64,000 nt of DNA from Alcaligenes faecalis. Its GTDB lineage: Bacteria; Pseudomonadota; Gammaproteobacteria; Burkholderiales; Burkholderiaceae_B. Below, one piece after another: positions 37,771-47,004 of the stretch. Under the pieces are notes generated by a model that was not told the DNA's origin, made no database searches, and worked only from the letters and a program-made list of their open reading frames with translations. The stretch spans positions 558,001-622,000 of the forward strand of contig NZ_CP023667.1 of the NCBI RefSeq assembly GCF_002443155.1, given 5' to 3'. The number at the start of each line of letters is the position of its first letter. Positions within the stretch are counted from its first letter, which is position 1. Both the position numbers and the translations under genes were made by a program.

Positions 37771-38610
37771 GTGACTTTTGAATGGGACGCTATCTGGGGG
37801 GCTTTACCCAGCCTTCTGGAAGGTACAAAAATGACGCTGCTCATTACCCTGTCGGGTTTGGTGGGCGGTGCTGTATTAGGTTTTCTGACCGGGGTGATTA
37901 CCACCTACATTCGGGTACCGGTCACTTGGCGCCGAGCCGCTTTGTTCGTGCTGGGGCTGCTGGTTTTGGGCTTTGTGCTCAAGGGTCTGTCCTGGTTGAT
38001 GAGTAACTGGCTCAGTTTCATCCCCGCCTGGATCTGGAACTCTGTGCAGGCGCTGATCGCCCTGTCCTTGCTGGGTTTTTTCAGACGTTATCTGCTGCTG
38101 GTGCTGTCGTTCCTGTGCCAGCTATACGTGCTGCTGATACGCGGTACCCCCATCGTGGTGCAAGTGATGTTCATCTACTTTGCACTGCCCATGCTGGCCA
38201 ATATTCGTATTGATGGTCTGACGGCGGCGATCTTCACCTTGATGATCAACTCCGGGGCCTATATTTCCGAGATCGTGCGGGGTGCCTTGCAGTCCGTGCC
38301 CAAAGGTCTGAAAGAAGCCGGGGAGGCGATGGGACTGCCATTTCACAAGATTTTGCGCCACATTATTGGGCCGGTGGCGTTTCGCCGCATGATTCCGGCC
38401 ATGGGTAACCAGTGCATTATCAGCTTGAAGGATTCATCGCTGTTTATCGTGATTGGTGTGGCAGAGCTGACTCGCCAGGGCCAGGAGATTATTGCGAATA
38501 ACTTTCGTTCGGTGGAGATTTGGGGTGCGGTGGCCGTGATCTATCTGATCCTGACCGGCCTGATTGCCCTGACTCTGAAGTTGATTGAACACCGCATGAG
38601 GATTGTATGA
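37771..38610 (+). CDS. glnP: Glutamine-type ABC transporter permease GlnP with extra membrane segment
   Basis: 279 aa permease starting at GTG 37771 (AAAGG upstream; N-terminus [17 protein letters not shown] matches GlnP). The C-terminal two thirds are typical: [17 protein letters not shown], the EAA loop [20 protein letters not shown], and [20 protein letters not shown]. Compared with E. coli GlnP (219 aa, recalled), the Arg of RGTP is residue 124 and not 63. About 60 additional residues (48 to about 110) lie between the first helix and RGTP, rich in hydrophobic residues and able to form two extra membrane helices. It overlaps glnQ by 4 bp. Confidence 0.88.
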   Translation: MTFEWDAIWGALPSLLEGTKMTLLITLSGLVGGAVLGFLTGVITTYIRVPVTWRRAALFVLGLLVLGFVLKGLSWLMSNWLSFIPAWIWNSVQALIALSLLGFFRRYLLLVLSFLCQLYVLLIRGTPIVVQVMFIYFALPMLANIRIDGLTAAIFTLMINSGAYISEIVRGALQSVPKGLKEAGEAMGLPFHKILRHIIGPVAFRRMIPAMGNQCIISLKDSSLFIVIGVAELTRQGQEIIANNFRSVEIWGAVAVIYLILTGLIALTLKLIEHRMRIV

Positions 38611-39335
38611 GTATTGTCGAGTTCAAGAAGGTAACCAAGCGCTTTGGAGACAATATCGTGCTCGACGATATCAGTCTGACGATTGATAAGGGCGAAGTGG
38701 TTGTGGTGGTGGGCCCGTCCGGATCGGGGAAATCCACGTTCCTGCGCTGCATTAACAAGCTGGAAGACATTCAGGCGGGCGACATTGTGGTCAACGGCTT
38801 GAGTGTGAATGGCACGCCAGCGCAGGTGCGTGAGCTGCGTCGGGAAGCCGGCATGGTATTTCAGCAGTTCAATCTGTTTCCGCAGATGAGTGCGCTGGAA
38901 AATGTCATGTTCGGGCCCGTGCATACCCGGGGCACCGGTCGCGCCCAGGCCCGTGAGGAAGCCATGGAGCTGCTGGCTAAAGTGGGCTTGGCTGAGCGCG
39001 TCAATCATTACCCCAATGAGCTGTCCGGTGGACAGCAGCAGCGAGTGGCCATCGCTCGCGCCCTGGCGATCAAACCCAAGCTGATGCTGTTTGATGAACC
39101 GACTTCTGCGCTGGACCCGGAGCTGCGTCAGGAAGTGCTCAAGGTCATGCAATTGCTGGCTGAAGAAGGCATGACCATGGTGGTGGTGACACACGAGATG
39201 GATTTTGCGCGTCGTGTGGGCAGCCGTCTGATCTTTATTGATCAGGGCAGGGTGGCGCACGATGGACCGCCTGCCGAGCTGCTGAGCGATCCCCCCAGTC
39301 AGCGCCTTAAGGACTTTTTGCAGCACGTGGCCTAA
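38607..39335 (+). CDS. glnQ: Glutamine-type ABC transporter ATP-binding protein GlnQ
   Basis: 242 aa ATPase. Seen: Walker [10 protein letters not shown] at about residues 36-44, signature [15 protein letters not shown], Walker [15 protein letters not shown] and the H-loop [10 protein letters not shown]. This is the standard polar amino-acid ATPase (GlnQ/HisP type). It overlaps glnP by 4 bp and completes the transporter with glnH upstream. Confidence 0.93.
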   Translation: MSIVEFKKVTKRFGDNIVLDDISLTIDKGEVVVVVGPSGSGKSTFLRCINKLEDIQAGDIVVNGLSVNGTPAQVRELRREAGMVFQQFNLFPQMSALENVMFGPVHTRGTGRAQAREEAMELLAKVGLAERVNHYPNELSGGQQQRVAIARALAIKPKLMLFDEPTSALDPELRQEVLKVMQLLAEEGMTMVVVTHEMDFARRVGSRLIFIDQGRVAHDGPPAELLSDPPSQRLKDFLQHVA

Positions 39336-39360
39336 GAGTCTGCCGGGGTCGCTGGACATA

Positions 39361-39412
39361 AAAAAGCCCTTCAGGGTTTTGGCGATTGAGCCAAGGACCT
39401 GAAGGGCTTTCT
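39361..39412. terminator. Bidirectional terminator after glnQ
   Basis: A-rich start, long stem AAAGCCCTTCAGG/CCTGAAGGGCTTT (39363-39375 and 39398-39410) enclosing a second stem TTGGC/GCCAA. It can serve glnQ and the convergent gene at 39453. Confidence 0.8.
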
Positions 39413-39452
39413 TGTGACTGCCTGCCTGTGACAGACAGGCGGGCAGTGGTTG

Positions 39453-40160
39453 TTATCTGGAGGGTGTGACGTAGATGGTGCGAGTGGCAACCACTCGGTT
39501 TGCGCCATCAGGCTTGATGCGGATTGTGACCTGACGCGGTGTAAAGCCAGCGGGCAGCTCTGCGGAGCCATTGATATAGGCATAACGGCCTACACTGACA
39601 GTCTGGCTGGGCAGGTCCACATTTCCACTGCGGCCATTGCTATAACGACCAGCGGCCACAAACTCCATGGTGCCGGTGAACTCGGCCTCTTTGCCCTTGT
39701 CCTGCATCAATAGCACAAAGTGATTGAGCTGGCCTTCATTGACGGTGAATTCAGCAGCGCGAATACCGGGCGAGGTACCACGTGGATCCGGTGGCATGGC
39801 ATCGGCAAACAGCGCGATGTCTTTTTCCAGCTTGGTGACCATGGCCTGCAGATCGCTGGTCTGCTTGCCCAGCTTGTCTTCTTTCTGGCTGACGTCTTCC
39901 AGATCGCGGCTGGTTTGATTCAATTGCGCTTGCAGGCGCTGCTTGTCTGCATTGGCAGTGTTCAGGTCATAGTGCAGTTGTTCGGACTGCTCTACGGTCA
40001 GGCGTGTCGGGCCATAACTCTTTTGCAAGAACAGCAGGCCACCGGCACCTAGGGCAATACCTGTCAACAATAGGACAAACCAGCGTGGAATACGGCGTTT
40101 TCGACGGCTGGAGCCGTAGGCGGTGGGTTTGAATACGGTGCGTTTGGAGGAACCAAGCAT
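39453..40160 (-). CDS. Membrane-anchored coiled-coil protein of unknown function
   Basis: 235 aa; I do not recognise a named family. Seen: a basic N-terminus (residues 1-26, including SSRRKRRIPRW), one transmembrane helix at about 27-46, a polar heptad-like region at about 55-115 likely to form a coiled coil, and a C-terminal domain (about 130-235) rich in beta-type sequence. This predicts a bitopic inner-membrane protein with its coiled coil and C-domain in the periplasm. It is transcribed alone: the bidirectional terminator lies downstream and a 163-bp gap without other genes separates it from murU upstream. The topology resembles division or envelope scaffold proteins, but no function can be assigned. 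Confidence 0.75.
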   Translation of the reverse strand: MLGSSKRTVFKPTAYGSSRRKRRIPRWFVLLLTGIALGAGGLLFLQKSYGPTRLTVEQSEQLHYDLNTANADKQRLQAQLNQTSRDLEDVSQKEDKLGKQTSDLQAMVTKLEKDIALFADAMPPDPRGTSPGIRAAEFTVNEGQLNHFVLLMQDKGKEAEFTGTMEFVAAGRYSNGRSGNVDLPSQTVSVGRYAYINGSAELPAGFTPRQVTIRIKPDGANRVVATRTIYVTPSR

Positions 40161-40323
40161 GAGAACAGACGTTCCTGTCAGACAAGGGACTCAAGGCAAA
40201 TCAAGTCCTGATTACAAAACCCATTAGCATAGACGTCATTGGGGCGATGGAGGCGCGATAGCTGGCTTTGTTGCCCTTTGTTGTGCTTGGAAACGTCTGC
40301 CAGCGCGCCTGGAAAATATCAGT

Positions 40324-41034
40324 TTACTGTGAGGGCGCTAACGATTCCAAGTGTTGGTTTAACTGGGCTAATCGTTCCGGTGTGCCAACGTCCATCCAGA
40401 AGCCTTGATGCAGGCTGCCGAGTACCTGATGGCGCTCAATGGCGGCATGGAGCAAAGGCGCTGCTTTGGCGGGCTGGTCTTTAGGCAAGTGCGCAAAGAG
40501 CTCGGGCTTGTAGACGCCTATGCCGCTCAAGGTGGCACTACGGGCGCCTGCAAGGGTTTTGGCGCATAGATGCAATTGCCCTTCCTGCATGCCAAAGTCG
40601 CCTTCGGGATGGTGGGGCGGGTTGGGTGTCAGTATCAGCCAGGCCTGCTCCGGGCCTGCTTGCAGGCGTTCGGCCATGACCAAAGCTTGGGCAGGGTCCC
40701 AATCGGACCAGATATCCCCATTCATCAACAGGAAAGGCTGGTCCTGGAAAAAATCCAGCGCCTTGGCAATACCGCCAGCAGTTTCCAGGGCCGACGACTC
40801 TGGCGAGTAGCTCAGGCGCAAACCCCATTGGCTGCCGTCGCCCAGCGTGGATTCAATCTGCTCTCCCAACCAGGCGTGGTTGATGATGACCTCACGAAAG
40901 CCTGCTTTGGCCAGGGCACGCAAGTGCCAGACGATGAGTGGCAGGCCGCCTGCAGGAATCAGGGGTTTGGGGCAGGTGTCGGTCAAGGGGCGCATGCGCT
41001 CGCCTCGACCGGCTGCCAGAATCATGGCGCGCAT
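40324..41034 (-). CDS. murU: N-acetylmuramate alpha-1-phosphate uridylyltransferase MurU
   Basis: 236 aa nucleotidyltransferase that turns MurNAc-1-phosphate into UDP-MurNAc in the cell wall recycling route known from Pseudomonas. Seen: MILAAGRGERMRPLTDTCPK at residues 4-23 with the nucleotide-binding signature, the LLMNGDIWSD metal-binding Asp block, and FWMDVGTPERL near the end. The frame extends to 41106, but ATG 41034 gives the standard N-terminus and overlaps the amgK stop by 3 bases. The pair amgK-murU bypasses early de novo steps, including MurA, the fosfomycin target. Confidence 0.88.
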   Translation of the reverse strand: MRAMILAAGRGERMRPLTDTCPKPLIPAGGLPLIVWHLRALAKAGFREVIINHAWLGEQIESTLGDGSQWGLRLSYSPESSALETAGGIAKALDFFQDQPFLLMNGDIWSDWDPAQALVMAERLQAGPEQAWLILTPNPPHHPEGDFGMQEGQLHLCAKTLAGARSATLSGIGVYKPELFAHLPKDQPAKAAPLLHAAIERHQVLGSLHQGFWMDVGTPERLAQLNQHLESLAPSQ

Positions 41035-42080
41035 CAGACCGTCATGCCCAGGACAGTTTGGCGGCCTTCCAGTCGGTTCAGCAGGCGCAGCAAGCCGTTG
41101 AAACATTCGTAGCGGCTGGCCACCTGGTGCACATAGCCCAGCAGGCGGGGCATATGGTCCAGATAATGATGTTTGTCGTCACGCAGGGACAGGCGCGCAA
41201 ACACACCCAGAATACGCAAATTGCGTTGCAGGCCCATCCATTCATATTGCTGATGGAACACGGCAAAGTCGGCGGGTACGTCCAGACCGGCTTCCATGGC
41301 GGCCTGCCAGTAGCGAATCGCCCAGTCCAGTTGCTGCTCCTCGGTCCAGGTCACGCGCGCGTCCATGACCAGAGAAGCAATGTCATAGGTGATGGGGCCT
41401 GCCAAGGCGTCCTGGTAGTCGATCACGCCAGGCTCGGTCTGGCCGGGCAGGGGCATCATCAAATTAGGGCTGTGGAAATCCCGGTGCACGAGTACAGTAG
41501 CGCTTTGCACATTGGCCTGAACCAGCTCGGCAAAGGTTTTGCGCAACATGTCCTGATCTTTGTCGCTCAGCTCGAACTGGCGGTGCTTTTGGATGTACCA
41601 CTCGGGGAACACCTGCAGCTCTTCGAGCAGGCGCTGTTCGTTGTACGCAGGCAAGCCCGTGGTGTCGGCCTGTTGCAATTTCACCAAGGTCAGCAGCGTA
41701 CTGCGGTACAGTTTGTCCAGTTCGCTTTGCGGCATGGGGTTTTTCAGGGCGTTCTGAAAGTTGTCCTGCCCCAGGTCGCTTAACAGCAAGAAACCTTGCT
41801 CCGTATCGGCTGCCAGAATCTCGGGCACATGAATACCGGTGGGAGCCAGCAGTTCGGTGACGTGTACAAAGGGCTTGCAGTCTTCAGTGGCCGGGGGCGC
41901 ATCCATCAAGACGACGCTGCGGTCCTGGGCTTGCAGGCGAAAGTAACGGCGAAAGCTGGCGTCGCTGGAAGCCGCTTGCAGGCTGTCGATCTCCAGCCCG
42001 AAGCGGGATTTCAGGGTGTTCAGCCAGGTGATGGCTTGTTGCAGGCGAGGGTCGGTAGCGGCAGAAATAGAAGCAGACAT
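41034..42080 (-). CDS. amgK: N-acetylmuramate/N-acetylglucosamine kinase AmgK
   Basis: 348 aa kinase of the aminoglycoside phosphotransferase fold that phosphorylates the anomeric position of MurNAc in peptidoglycan recycling. Seen: SSDASFRRYFRL near residue 38 (nucleotide-binding part), the catalytic VLVHRDFHSPNLMM at about 196-209 and the metal-binding VIDYQDALAGP. It is joined to murU by an overlapping stop/start and is divergent from lptD, with 123 bp between the starts. The annotation is strengthened by the pairing with murU. Confidence 0.87.
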   Translation of the reverse strand: MSASISAATDPRLQQAITWLNTLKSRFGLEIDSLQAASSDASFRRYFRLQAQDRSVVLMDAPPATEDCKPFVHVTELLAPTGIHVPEILAADTEQGFLLLSDLGQDNFQNALKNPMPQSELDKLYRSTLLTLVKLQQADTTGLPAYNEQRLLEELQVFPEWYIQKHRQFELSDKDQDMLRKTFAELVQANVQSATVLVHRDFHSPNLMMPLPGQTEPGVIDYQDALAGPITYDIASLVMDARVTWTEEQQLDWAIRYWQAAMEAGLDVPADFAVFHQQYEWMGLQRNLRILGVFARLSLRDDKHHYLDHMPRLLGYVHQVASRYECFNGLLRLLNRLEGRQTVLGMTV

Positions 42081-42190
42081 AAATTAAGGGAAGCAGAAGA
42101 TCGTAACGGATTAGTGTTTAGCAGTGCCGCTAAACGGCAGGCTTAACTATAATACCGGGTCGCCAGGGTTTTTCGTCTCTGGTGGAACAA

Positions 42191-42216
42191 ATGCAGGACA
42201 TAAATGCAGGACACAA
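42191..42216 (+). repeat. 13-bp tandem duplication at the lptD start
   Basis: ATGCAGGACATAA (42191-42203) is followed directly by ATGCAGGACACAA (42204-42216), one mismatch. Each copy carries an ATG in a different frame; only the second opens lptD. The AGGA of the first copy lies at ribosome-site distance from the second ATG. Confidence 0.85.
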
Positions 42217-44591
42217 CTGGAGGCGCAGTCTTAGTGCGAGTTGCGGCGTGGTATATCGTGTTGATGATGACAGGCATGGGGGTAGCCCAGGCTCAGTCGT
42301 CCGTGCGTCCGTCTTTAAAGACGTCCCCCGGTTTGCAAGTGCGCAAGCTCCAGGAAGAGGACATGGCCGTCTATTTGATAGGCGACCAGATGAAAACGCT
42401 GGAAGACGGCACCTTGCGTCTGGAAGGCGGTGCCCAGGTTCGACGTATTGATTCCGTCGTCAAAGGCGACCGGATCGACTATCAGGAAAAAACCGGCCAG
42501 GTGCAAGTGCGTGGCAATGGCCTGATCATGCGTGACGGCGCCCTGGTGCGCAGCCCGGAGTTTGATTACAACCTGGACGCGGATACGGGGCGCATGTCGT
42601 CCCCGGAATTCTGGCTGGGGGCCACCGGTGGCAGCGGGACGGCCACGCAGGCTGACATTCTCAACTCCAATCATATGCGTCTGTCTGGTGTGAATTATTC
42701 GGGTTGCCCATGCCCCGAGCCTGCCTGGTATATCCAGTCCCCCAAGGTAGACCTGTACTCCAAGGAAAACGAAGGGGTGGCGCGTAATGGTGTTCTGTAC
42801 TTCAAGGGCATGCCCCTTTTGTACTCTCCCTACCTGACCTTTCCGCTACGCAAAGAGCGCAAGTCCGGTTTCCTCTTGCCTACTTACGGCATGACGACTC
42901 GTGGTGGTCTTGATTTCAGCGTGCCGTACTACCTGAACCTGGCTCCGAATTACGACGCTACCCTGACACCTCGCTTCATGAGCAAGCGTGGCGCCATGCT
43001 GGGGGGGGAGTTCCGTTATCTGGGTGACAGCTTTTCCGGAGAGCTGACAGGCAACTACCTGCCTGATGACAAGGAGCTCGGTTACAAGCGCTGGCTGTTC
43101 ATGGGCCAGTATCGCCAGAGCCTGCCCGCCAATTTTTATCTGAATGCCGATATTCGTCGCGTATCGGATGATGATTACTTCCGTGACTTCAGCAGTTTTG
43201 GTCTGAATGATTCGACTATTCAGGATCTGGCCAGTACGGTAACGCTGGGTTGGGGCGGGTCCAAATATTTCCGCTCCCACGTCAGTGCAACGCGCTATCA
43301 GACCCTGCAGGACTCTTCCACTTGGTATCGCCAGCCACAATACGACAAACTGCCCGAATGGTATTTGGGGGCATCCCGTTATAACTGGGGTGGCTTTGAT
43401 GTGGTCAGCGATAACTACGCGACTCGTTTCCGCCTGCCGTTCTACAGCGGTAACCTGAGCGAGTTTGACAATATGCGTAGCACCCGTCTGGCTCCAGATG
43501 GGACGCGTTTCTCGTCCTACACGACGGTGGCTTATCCTGTCGTTCGCCCAGGCTGGTACATCACGCCCAAAGCGGGTCTGCACATGAGCCAGTACCAGAC
43601 AGACTGGTATGTGGGTGATCCTAATATGGCGCGTTTCGCGGACCGGGCCCGCACGCAAAGCCGTGTCTTGCCTATCCTGTCCCTGGACACCGGCATGACC
43701 TTCGAGCGTGACACCACGTTGTTCGGCAATGACTCCATCCAGACCCTGGAACCGCGTGTGTACTATCTGTATGTGCCTTATCGCGACCAGTCCTCGCTGC
43801 CCTTGTACGACACCAGTCTGGCCAGTTTCAACTTTGCCCAGGCCTTCAGCGAAAATATCTTCTCTGGTGGCTGGGACCGTATTTCCAATGCGAACCAGGT
43901 GACTGTGGGCCTGACCTCCCGTTGGCTGGATGCTGACACCGGCTATGAGCGCCTGGTTCTACAGGCCGCTCAACGTTTGTATTTCGACAAGCAAACTGTC
44001 ACCTTGGGCGATGAAAAGGCGCGTACCAGCACCCGTTCGGACTACCTGGTCGGTGCCAGTGCCGCTTTGACCAATACGTTCTCGGTCAACTTCGACGCGC
44101 AATTCAACCCTGACGAAAAACGCCGCAACCGTCTGGCTTCCGGTATTCGCTGGCGTCCCAAACGCTTGGCGACACTGGGCGTGAACTATCGTTATGAACG
44201 TGACCCGCGTCAGGTTGTCGACCCTACCTTTACGCCTTCCGATGAAGATCATCGCGGCAAGGAATACGTCTCCATGACGGGCCAATGGCCCCTGAGCAAC
44301 AAGTTGTATGCTGTGGGACGTTACGATTACTCCATCCAGGAAAGCCGTGGTACACAAACGGTGTTGGGCCTGGAGTACAAAGGTGATTGCTGCTGGGCGG
44401 CGCGAGTGGTTATGCAACGCTATGCGGTTTCGGCCAGGGAAACCAATAAAGCCATGTTCTTCCAGCTGGAGCTGTCCGGTTTGGGCGGAATTGGCAACGA
44501 CCCTATCAAAATGCTGCGTGATCGCGTGATTGGCTATGAACCCATCTCGGACCCCGTACAGGAAAAAATGATTCATGAGAGGTATGAATAA
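42204..44591 (+). CDS. lptD: LPS assembly protein LptD
   Basis: 795 aa outer-membrane protein that with LptE inserts lipopolysaccharide into the outer leaflet. Seen: signal peptide to about residue 31 (GVAQA), an OstA-type jellyroll domain (about 55-160) and a large C-terminal beta barrel. Cysteines: a CPC pair (Cys168, Cys170) after the jellyroll and a CC pair (Cys729-Cys730) near the C-terminus; I see no Cys between the signal peptide and residue 168, unlike E. coli. It is followed 1 bp later by surA. The start lies in a short tandem duplication. Confidence 0.93.
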   Translation: MQDTTGGAVLVRVAAWYIVLMMTGMGVAQAQSSVRPSLKTSPGLQVRKLQEEDMAVYLIGDQMKTLEDGTLRLEGGAQVRRIDSVVKGDRIDYQEKTGQVQVRGNGLIMRDGALVRSPEFDYNLDADTGRMSSPEFWLGATGGSGTATQADILNSNHMRLSGVNYSGCPCPEPAWYIQSPKVDLYSKENEGVARNGVLYFKGMPLLYSPYLTFPLRKERKSGFLLPTYGMTTRGGLDFSVPYYLNLAPNYDATLTPRFMSKRGAMLGGEFRYLGDSFSGELTGNYLPDDKELGYKRWLFMGQYRQSLPANFYLNADIRRVSDDDYFRDFSSFGLNDSTIQDLASTVTLGWGGSKYFRSHVSATRYQTLQDSSTWYRQPQYDKLPEWYLGASRYNWGGFDVVSDNYATRFRLPFYSGNLSEFDNMRSTRLAPDGTRFSSYTTVAYPVVRPGWYITPKAGLHMSQYQTDWYVGDPNMARFADRARTQSRVLPILSLDTGMTFERDTTLFGNDSIQTLEPRVYYLYVPYRDQSSLPLYDTSLASFNFAQAFSENIFSGGWDRISNANQVTVGLTSRWLDADTGYERLVLQAAQRLYFDKQTVTLGDEKARTSTRSDYLVGASAALTNTFSVNFDAQFNPDEKRRNRLASGIRWRPKRLATLGVNYRYERDPRQVVDPTFTPSDEDHRGKEYVSMTGQWPLSNKLYAVGRYDYSIQESRGTQTVLGLEYKGDCCWAARVVMQRYAVSARETNKAMFFQLELSGLGGIGNDPIKMLRDRVIGYEPISDPVQEKMIHERYE

Positions 44592-44592
44592 T

Positions 44593-46035
44593 ATGCGTTT
44601 CAGCTTGAAAAACCGCAGCCTGTCATTGGCTTTGATGGCCGTCATGGGGCTGGGCACGGCCCAAATGGCTCAGGCGCAGTCCAAGCCCGCTGCAAACAAG
44701 GCGGCCCCTGCTGCTGCTTCCCAATTTGTGGATGGCATTGCTGCTGTGGTCAATGACGAGGTGATTACCCTGCGTCAGGTTGATCTGGAAGCAGCTCAAG
44801 TGCTGGAACAGCTCAAGCACCAGAAAATTCCGGCCCCGGATCAGGATGTGTTGCGCAAACAGGTTTTGCAGCGCCTGATCAACGAGCGCCTGGAGCAGCA
44901 GGAAGCTCGCGCCATGGGTATTTCTGTTGGCCCGCAGCAAGTGGATGAAGGTGTGCGCATGATTTCCTCGCGCAACAATATGACTGAAGCCCAACTGCGT
45001 GCCGAGATTGAAAAGAATGGCATCAGTTGGGAGCAGTACCGTGCCAATCTGAAGCAGGAAATCCTGCTGGATCAGTTGCGCATGCGTGCGGTCGACAGCA
45101 GCATCAATATTACGGATGCCGACATCGATATTTACCTGCGCTCTCAAGGTGGCTCGGGTTTGGGTAATCTGGGGCAGTCTGCGGCACAACGCCAGGATGC
45201 ACCGGTTAGCCTGGCGCAAATTCTGGTGCGTGTCCCTGAAGGTGCCAACTCCAGTGAAGAAGCCCGTTTGCGTACCAAAGCCGAAGGCCTGTTGGCCCAG
45301 GTTCGTTCGGGTGCAGACTTTGCCGGTTTGGCTGCCTCCAGCTCGGACGGGCAGGAAGCCCTGAGCGGCGGCGTAATGGGAACCCGTTCCCTGTCCGACT
45401 GGCCTGACCTGTTCGCGCAAGCCGTTCATAACCTGGCTCCCGGCCAGGTTTCTGACCTGATCCGCAGTGGTCAGGGTTTCCATATTCTGAAGGTGCTGGA
45501 GCGTGGTGGTGCCGCGCCAAGCAACACCTCGCCTGTGGCCAGTGCGGCAGCGGCTCAATCGGGTCCCATGATGGTGACCCAGACTCATGCCCGCCACATT
45601 CTGGTCAAGCTCTCCAAGGTCATGACCTCCGAGCAGGCTCGCCAACGCATCGAGCAGTTGCAAGTACGTCTGCGCAACGGCGAGTCCTTCCAGGATCTGG
45701 CCAAGCGTTACTCGGAAGACAGCAGCGCGCCGCAAGGCGGTGATCTGGGCTGGCTCTCGCCCGGCGAGACCGTGCCTCCGTTCGAGCAGGCCATGGACAA
45801 GCTGCAACCCGGTAACGATACCGCCGTGGTGGAATCCCAGTTTGGCTGGCACCTGATTCAGGTAATCGAGCGCCGCACCCGCAATATGGAAGGCGAGTAC
45901 AAGCGCATGCAGGCTCGTCAGGCCCTGTTCCAGCAGCGCGCCGAGCCTGCCTTTGAAGACTGGCTGAACAGCCTGCGTGGCCGTGCTTATATTGATAACC
46001 GTTTGGACCCCGAGTCCAGTACCCGCCGTCGCTAA
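44593..46035 (+). CDS. surA: Periplasmic chaperone/peptidyl-prolyl isomerase SurA
   Basis: 480 aa chaperone for outer-membrane proteins, including LptD. Seen: signal peptide to about residue 28 (MAQA), N-terminal chaperone domain starting [14 protein letters not shown], two parvulin domains (about 200-300 and 330-430, the latter with RHILVKLS and [11 protein letters not shown]) and a short C-terminal helix. The frame is open from 44575, but ATG 44593 has a GAGAGG site at the right distance. In E. coli pdxA lies between surA and rsmA; here rsmA follows directly after 8 bp. Confidence 0.94.
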   Translation: MRFSLKNRSLSLALMAVMGLGTAQMAQAQSKPAANKAAPAAASQFVDGIAAVVNDEVITLRQVDLEAAQVLEQLKHQKIPAPDQDVLRKQVLQRLINERLEQQEARAMGISVGPQQVDEGVRMISSRNNMTEAQLRAEIEKNGISWEQYRANLKQEILLDQLRMRAVDSSINITDADIDIYLRSQGGSGLGNLGQSAAQRQDAPVSLAQILVRVPEGANSSEEARLRTKAEGLLAQVRSGADFAGLAASSSDGQEALSGGVMGTRSLSDWPDLFAQAVHNLAPGQVSDLIRSGQGFHILKVLERGGAAPSNTSPVASAAAAQSGPMMVTQTHARHILVKLSKVMTSEQARQRIEQLQVRLRNGESFQDLAKRYSEDSSAPQGGDLGWLSPGETVPPFEQAMDKLQPGNDTAVVESQFGWHLIQVIERRTRNMEGEYKRMQARQALFQQRAEPAFEDWLNSLRGRAYIDNRLDPESSTRRR

Positions 46036-46043
46036 GGATAGGT

Positions 46044-46835
46044 ATGGCCCAGCATCAGGCGCGCAAGCGCTTTGGACAGAACTTTCTGGAAGATGAGGCC
46101 ATCATCGACCAGATCATCCGTGCGATTGGCCCTCGGCCTGTCGATAATATGGTGGAAATTGGTCCGGGCCTCTCGGCCCTGACCCGACCGTTGACGCAGG
46201 CGCTGGAGCGCTTGCGCGTGGTCGAGATTGACCGTGATCTGGCTGCTCGCTTGCGCAATCATTATTCGCCCAACAAGCTGGAAATCATTGAGGCGGATGC
46301 CTTGAGCGTGGACTTCGGTGCCCTGGGCCCGAATCTGCGTATTGTGGGTAACCTGCCTTACAACATCTCCAGCCCTTTGCTGTTTCATCTGCTGGACTAC
46401 GCAGATGCTGTAGTGGACCAGCATTTCATGCTGCAACGGGAAGTGATCGACCGCATGGTCGCCAAGCCCGGCTCTTCGGATTACAGCCGTTTGTCGGTGA
46501 TGCTGCAGGCACGTTACCGCATGACCAAACTGTTTGAAGTGCCGCCCGAGGCCTTCAACCCGCCGCCGCGAGTGGTGTCTGCTGTGGTGCGCATGGTGCC
46601 TTTGCCGGCTGACCGAGCCCAGGCTCGTGATGCAAAGGTGTTCAGTCAGGTGGTGGCCAGAGCGTTTGCGCAGAAACGCAAGATGTTGCGTGGCGGTCTG
46701 GGTGACTGGACGGCTCATATTGACTGGGAAGCACTGGAAATTGCGCCTACCAGCCGTCCGGCGGATTTGTCCTTGGAAAAGTACATTGCCCTGGCCGATC
46801 ACCTGATGGATAAGGGCGTCTTGCAGGCCGTCTGA
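46044..46835 (+). CDS. rsmA: 16S rRNA A1518/A1519 dimethyltransferase RsmA (KsgA)
   Basis: 263 aa SAM-dependent enzyme that dimethylates two adjacent adenines in helix 45 of 16S rRNA. Seen: RKRFGQNFL at residues 6-14, SAM loop [10 protein letters not shown], and the catalytic [14 protein letters not shown] motif near residue 100. Length is standard. It is the last gene of lptD-surA-rsmA and is followed by a strong terminator. Confidence 0.96.
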   Translation: MAQHQARKRFGQNFLEDEAIIDQIIRAIGPRPVDNMVEIGPGLSALTRPLTQALERLRVVEIDRDLAARLRNHYSPNKLEIIEADALSVDFGALGPNLRIVGNLPYNISSPLLFHLLDYADAVVDQHFMLQREVIDRMVAKPGSSDYSRLSVMLQARYRMTKLFEVPPEAFNPPPRVVSAVVRMVPLPADRAQARDAKVFSQVVARAFAQKRKMLRGGLGDWTAHIDWEALEIAPTSRPADLSLEKYIALADHLMDKGVLQAV

Positions 46836-46859
46836 TAGACAAAATCCCGTAAAGAACAA

Positions 46860-46902
46860 CACCCCAAAATTGGCTATCGATGCCGTTTTGGGGTGTTTTT
46901 TT
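46860..46902 (+). terminator. Intrinsic terminator after rsmA
   Basis: 10-bp perfect stem CACCCCAAAA/TTTTGGGGTG (46860-46869 and 46886-46895), 16-nt loop, T7. The remaining 102 bp to the convergent gene show no further feature. Confidence 0.9.
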
Positions 46903-47004
46903 ATGGTGGGTCATGTGGAGGCTACACGCCCCTGAAATGATCAGCGATTCCTGGCTGAGTCTGCTGGGGCAAAGCGCCTTACCCTCACGCTGACCCCTTG
47001 GCTT

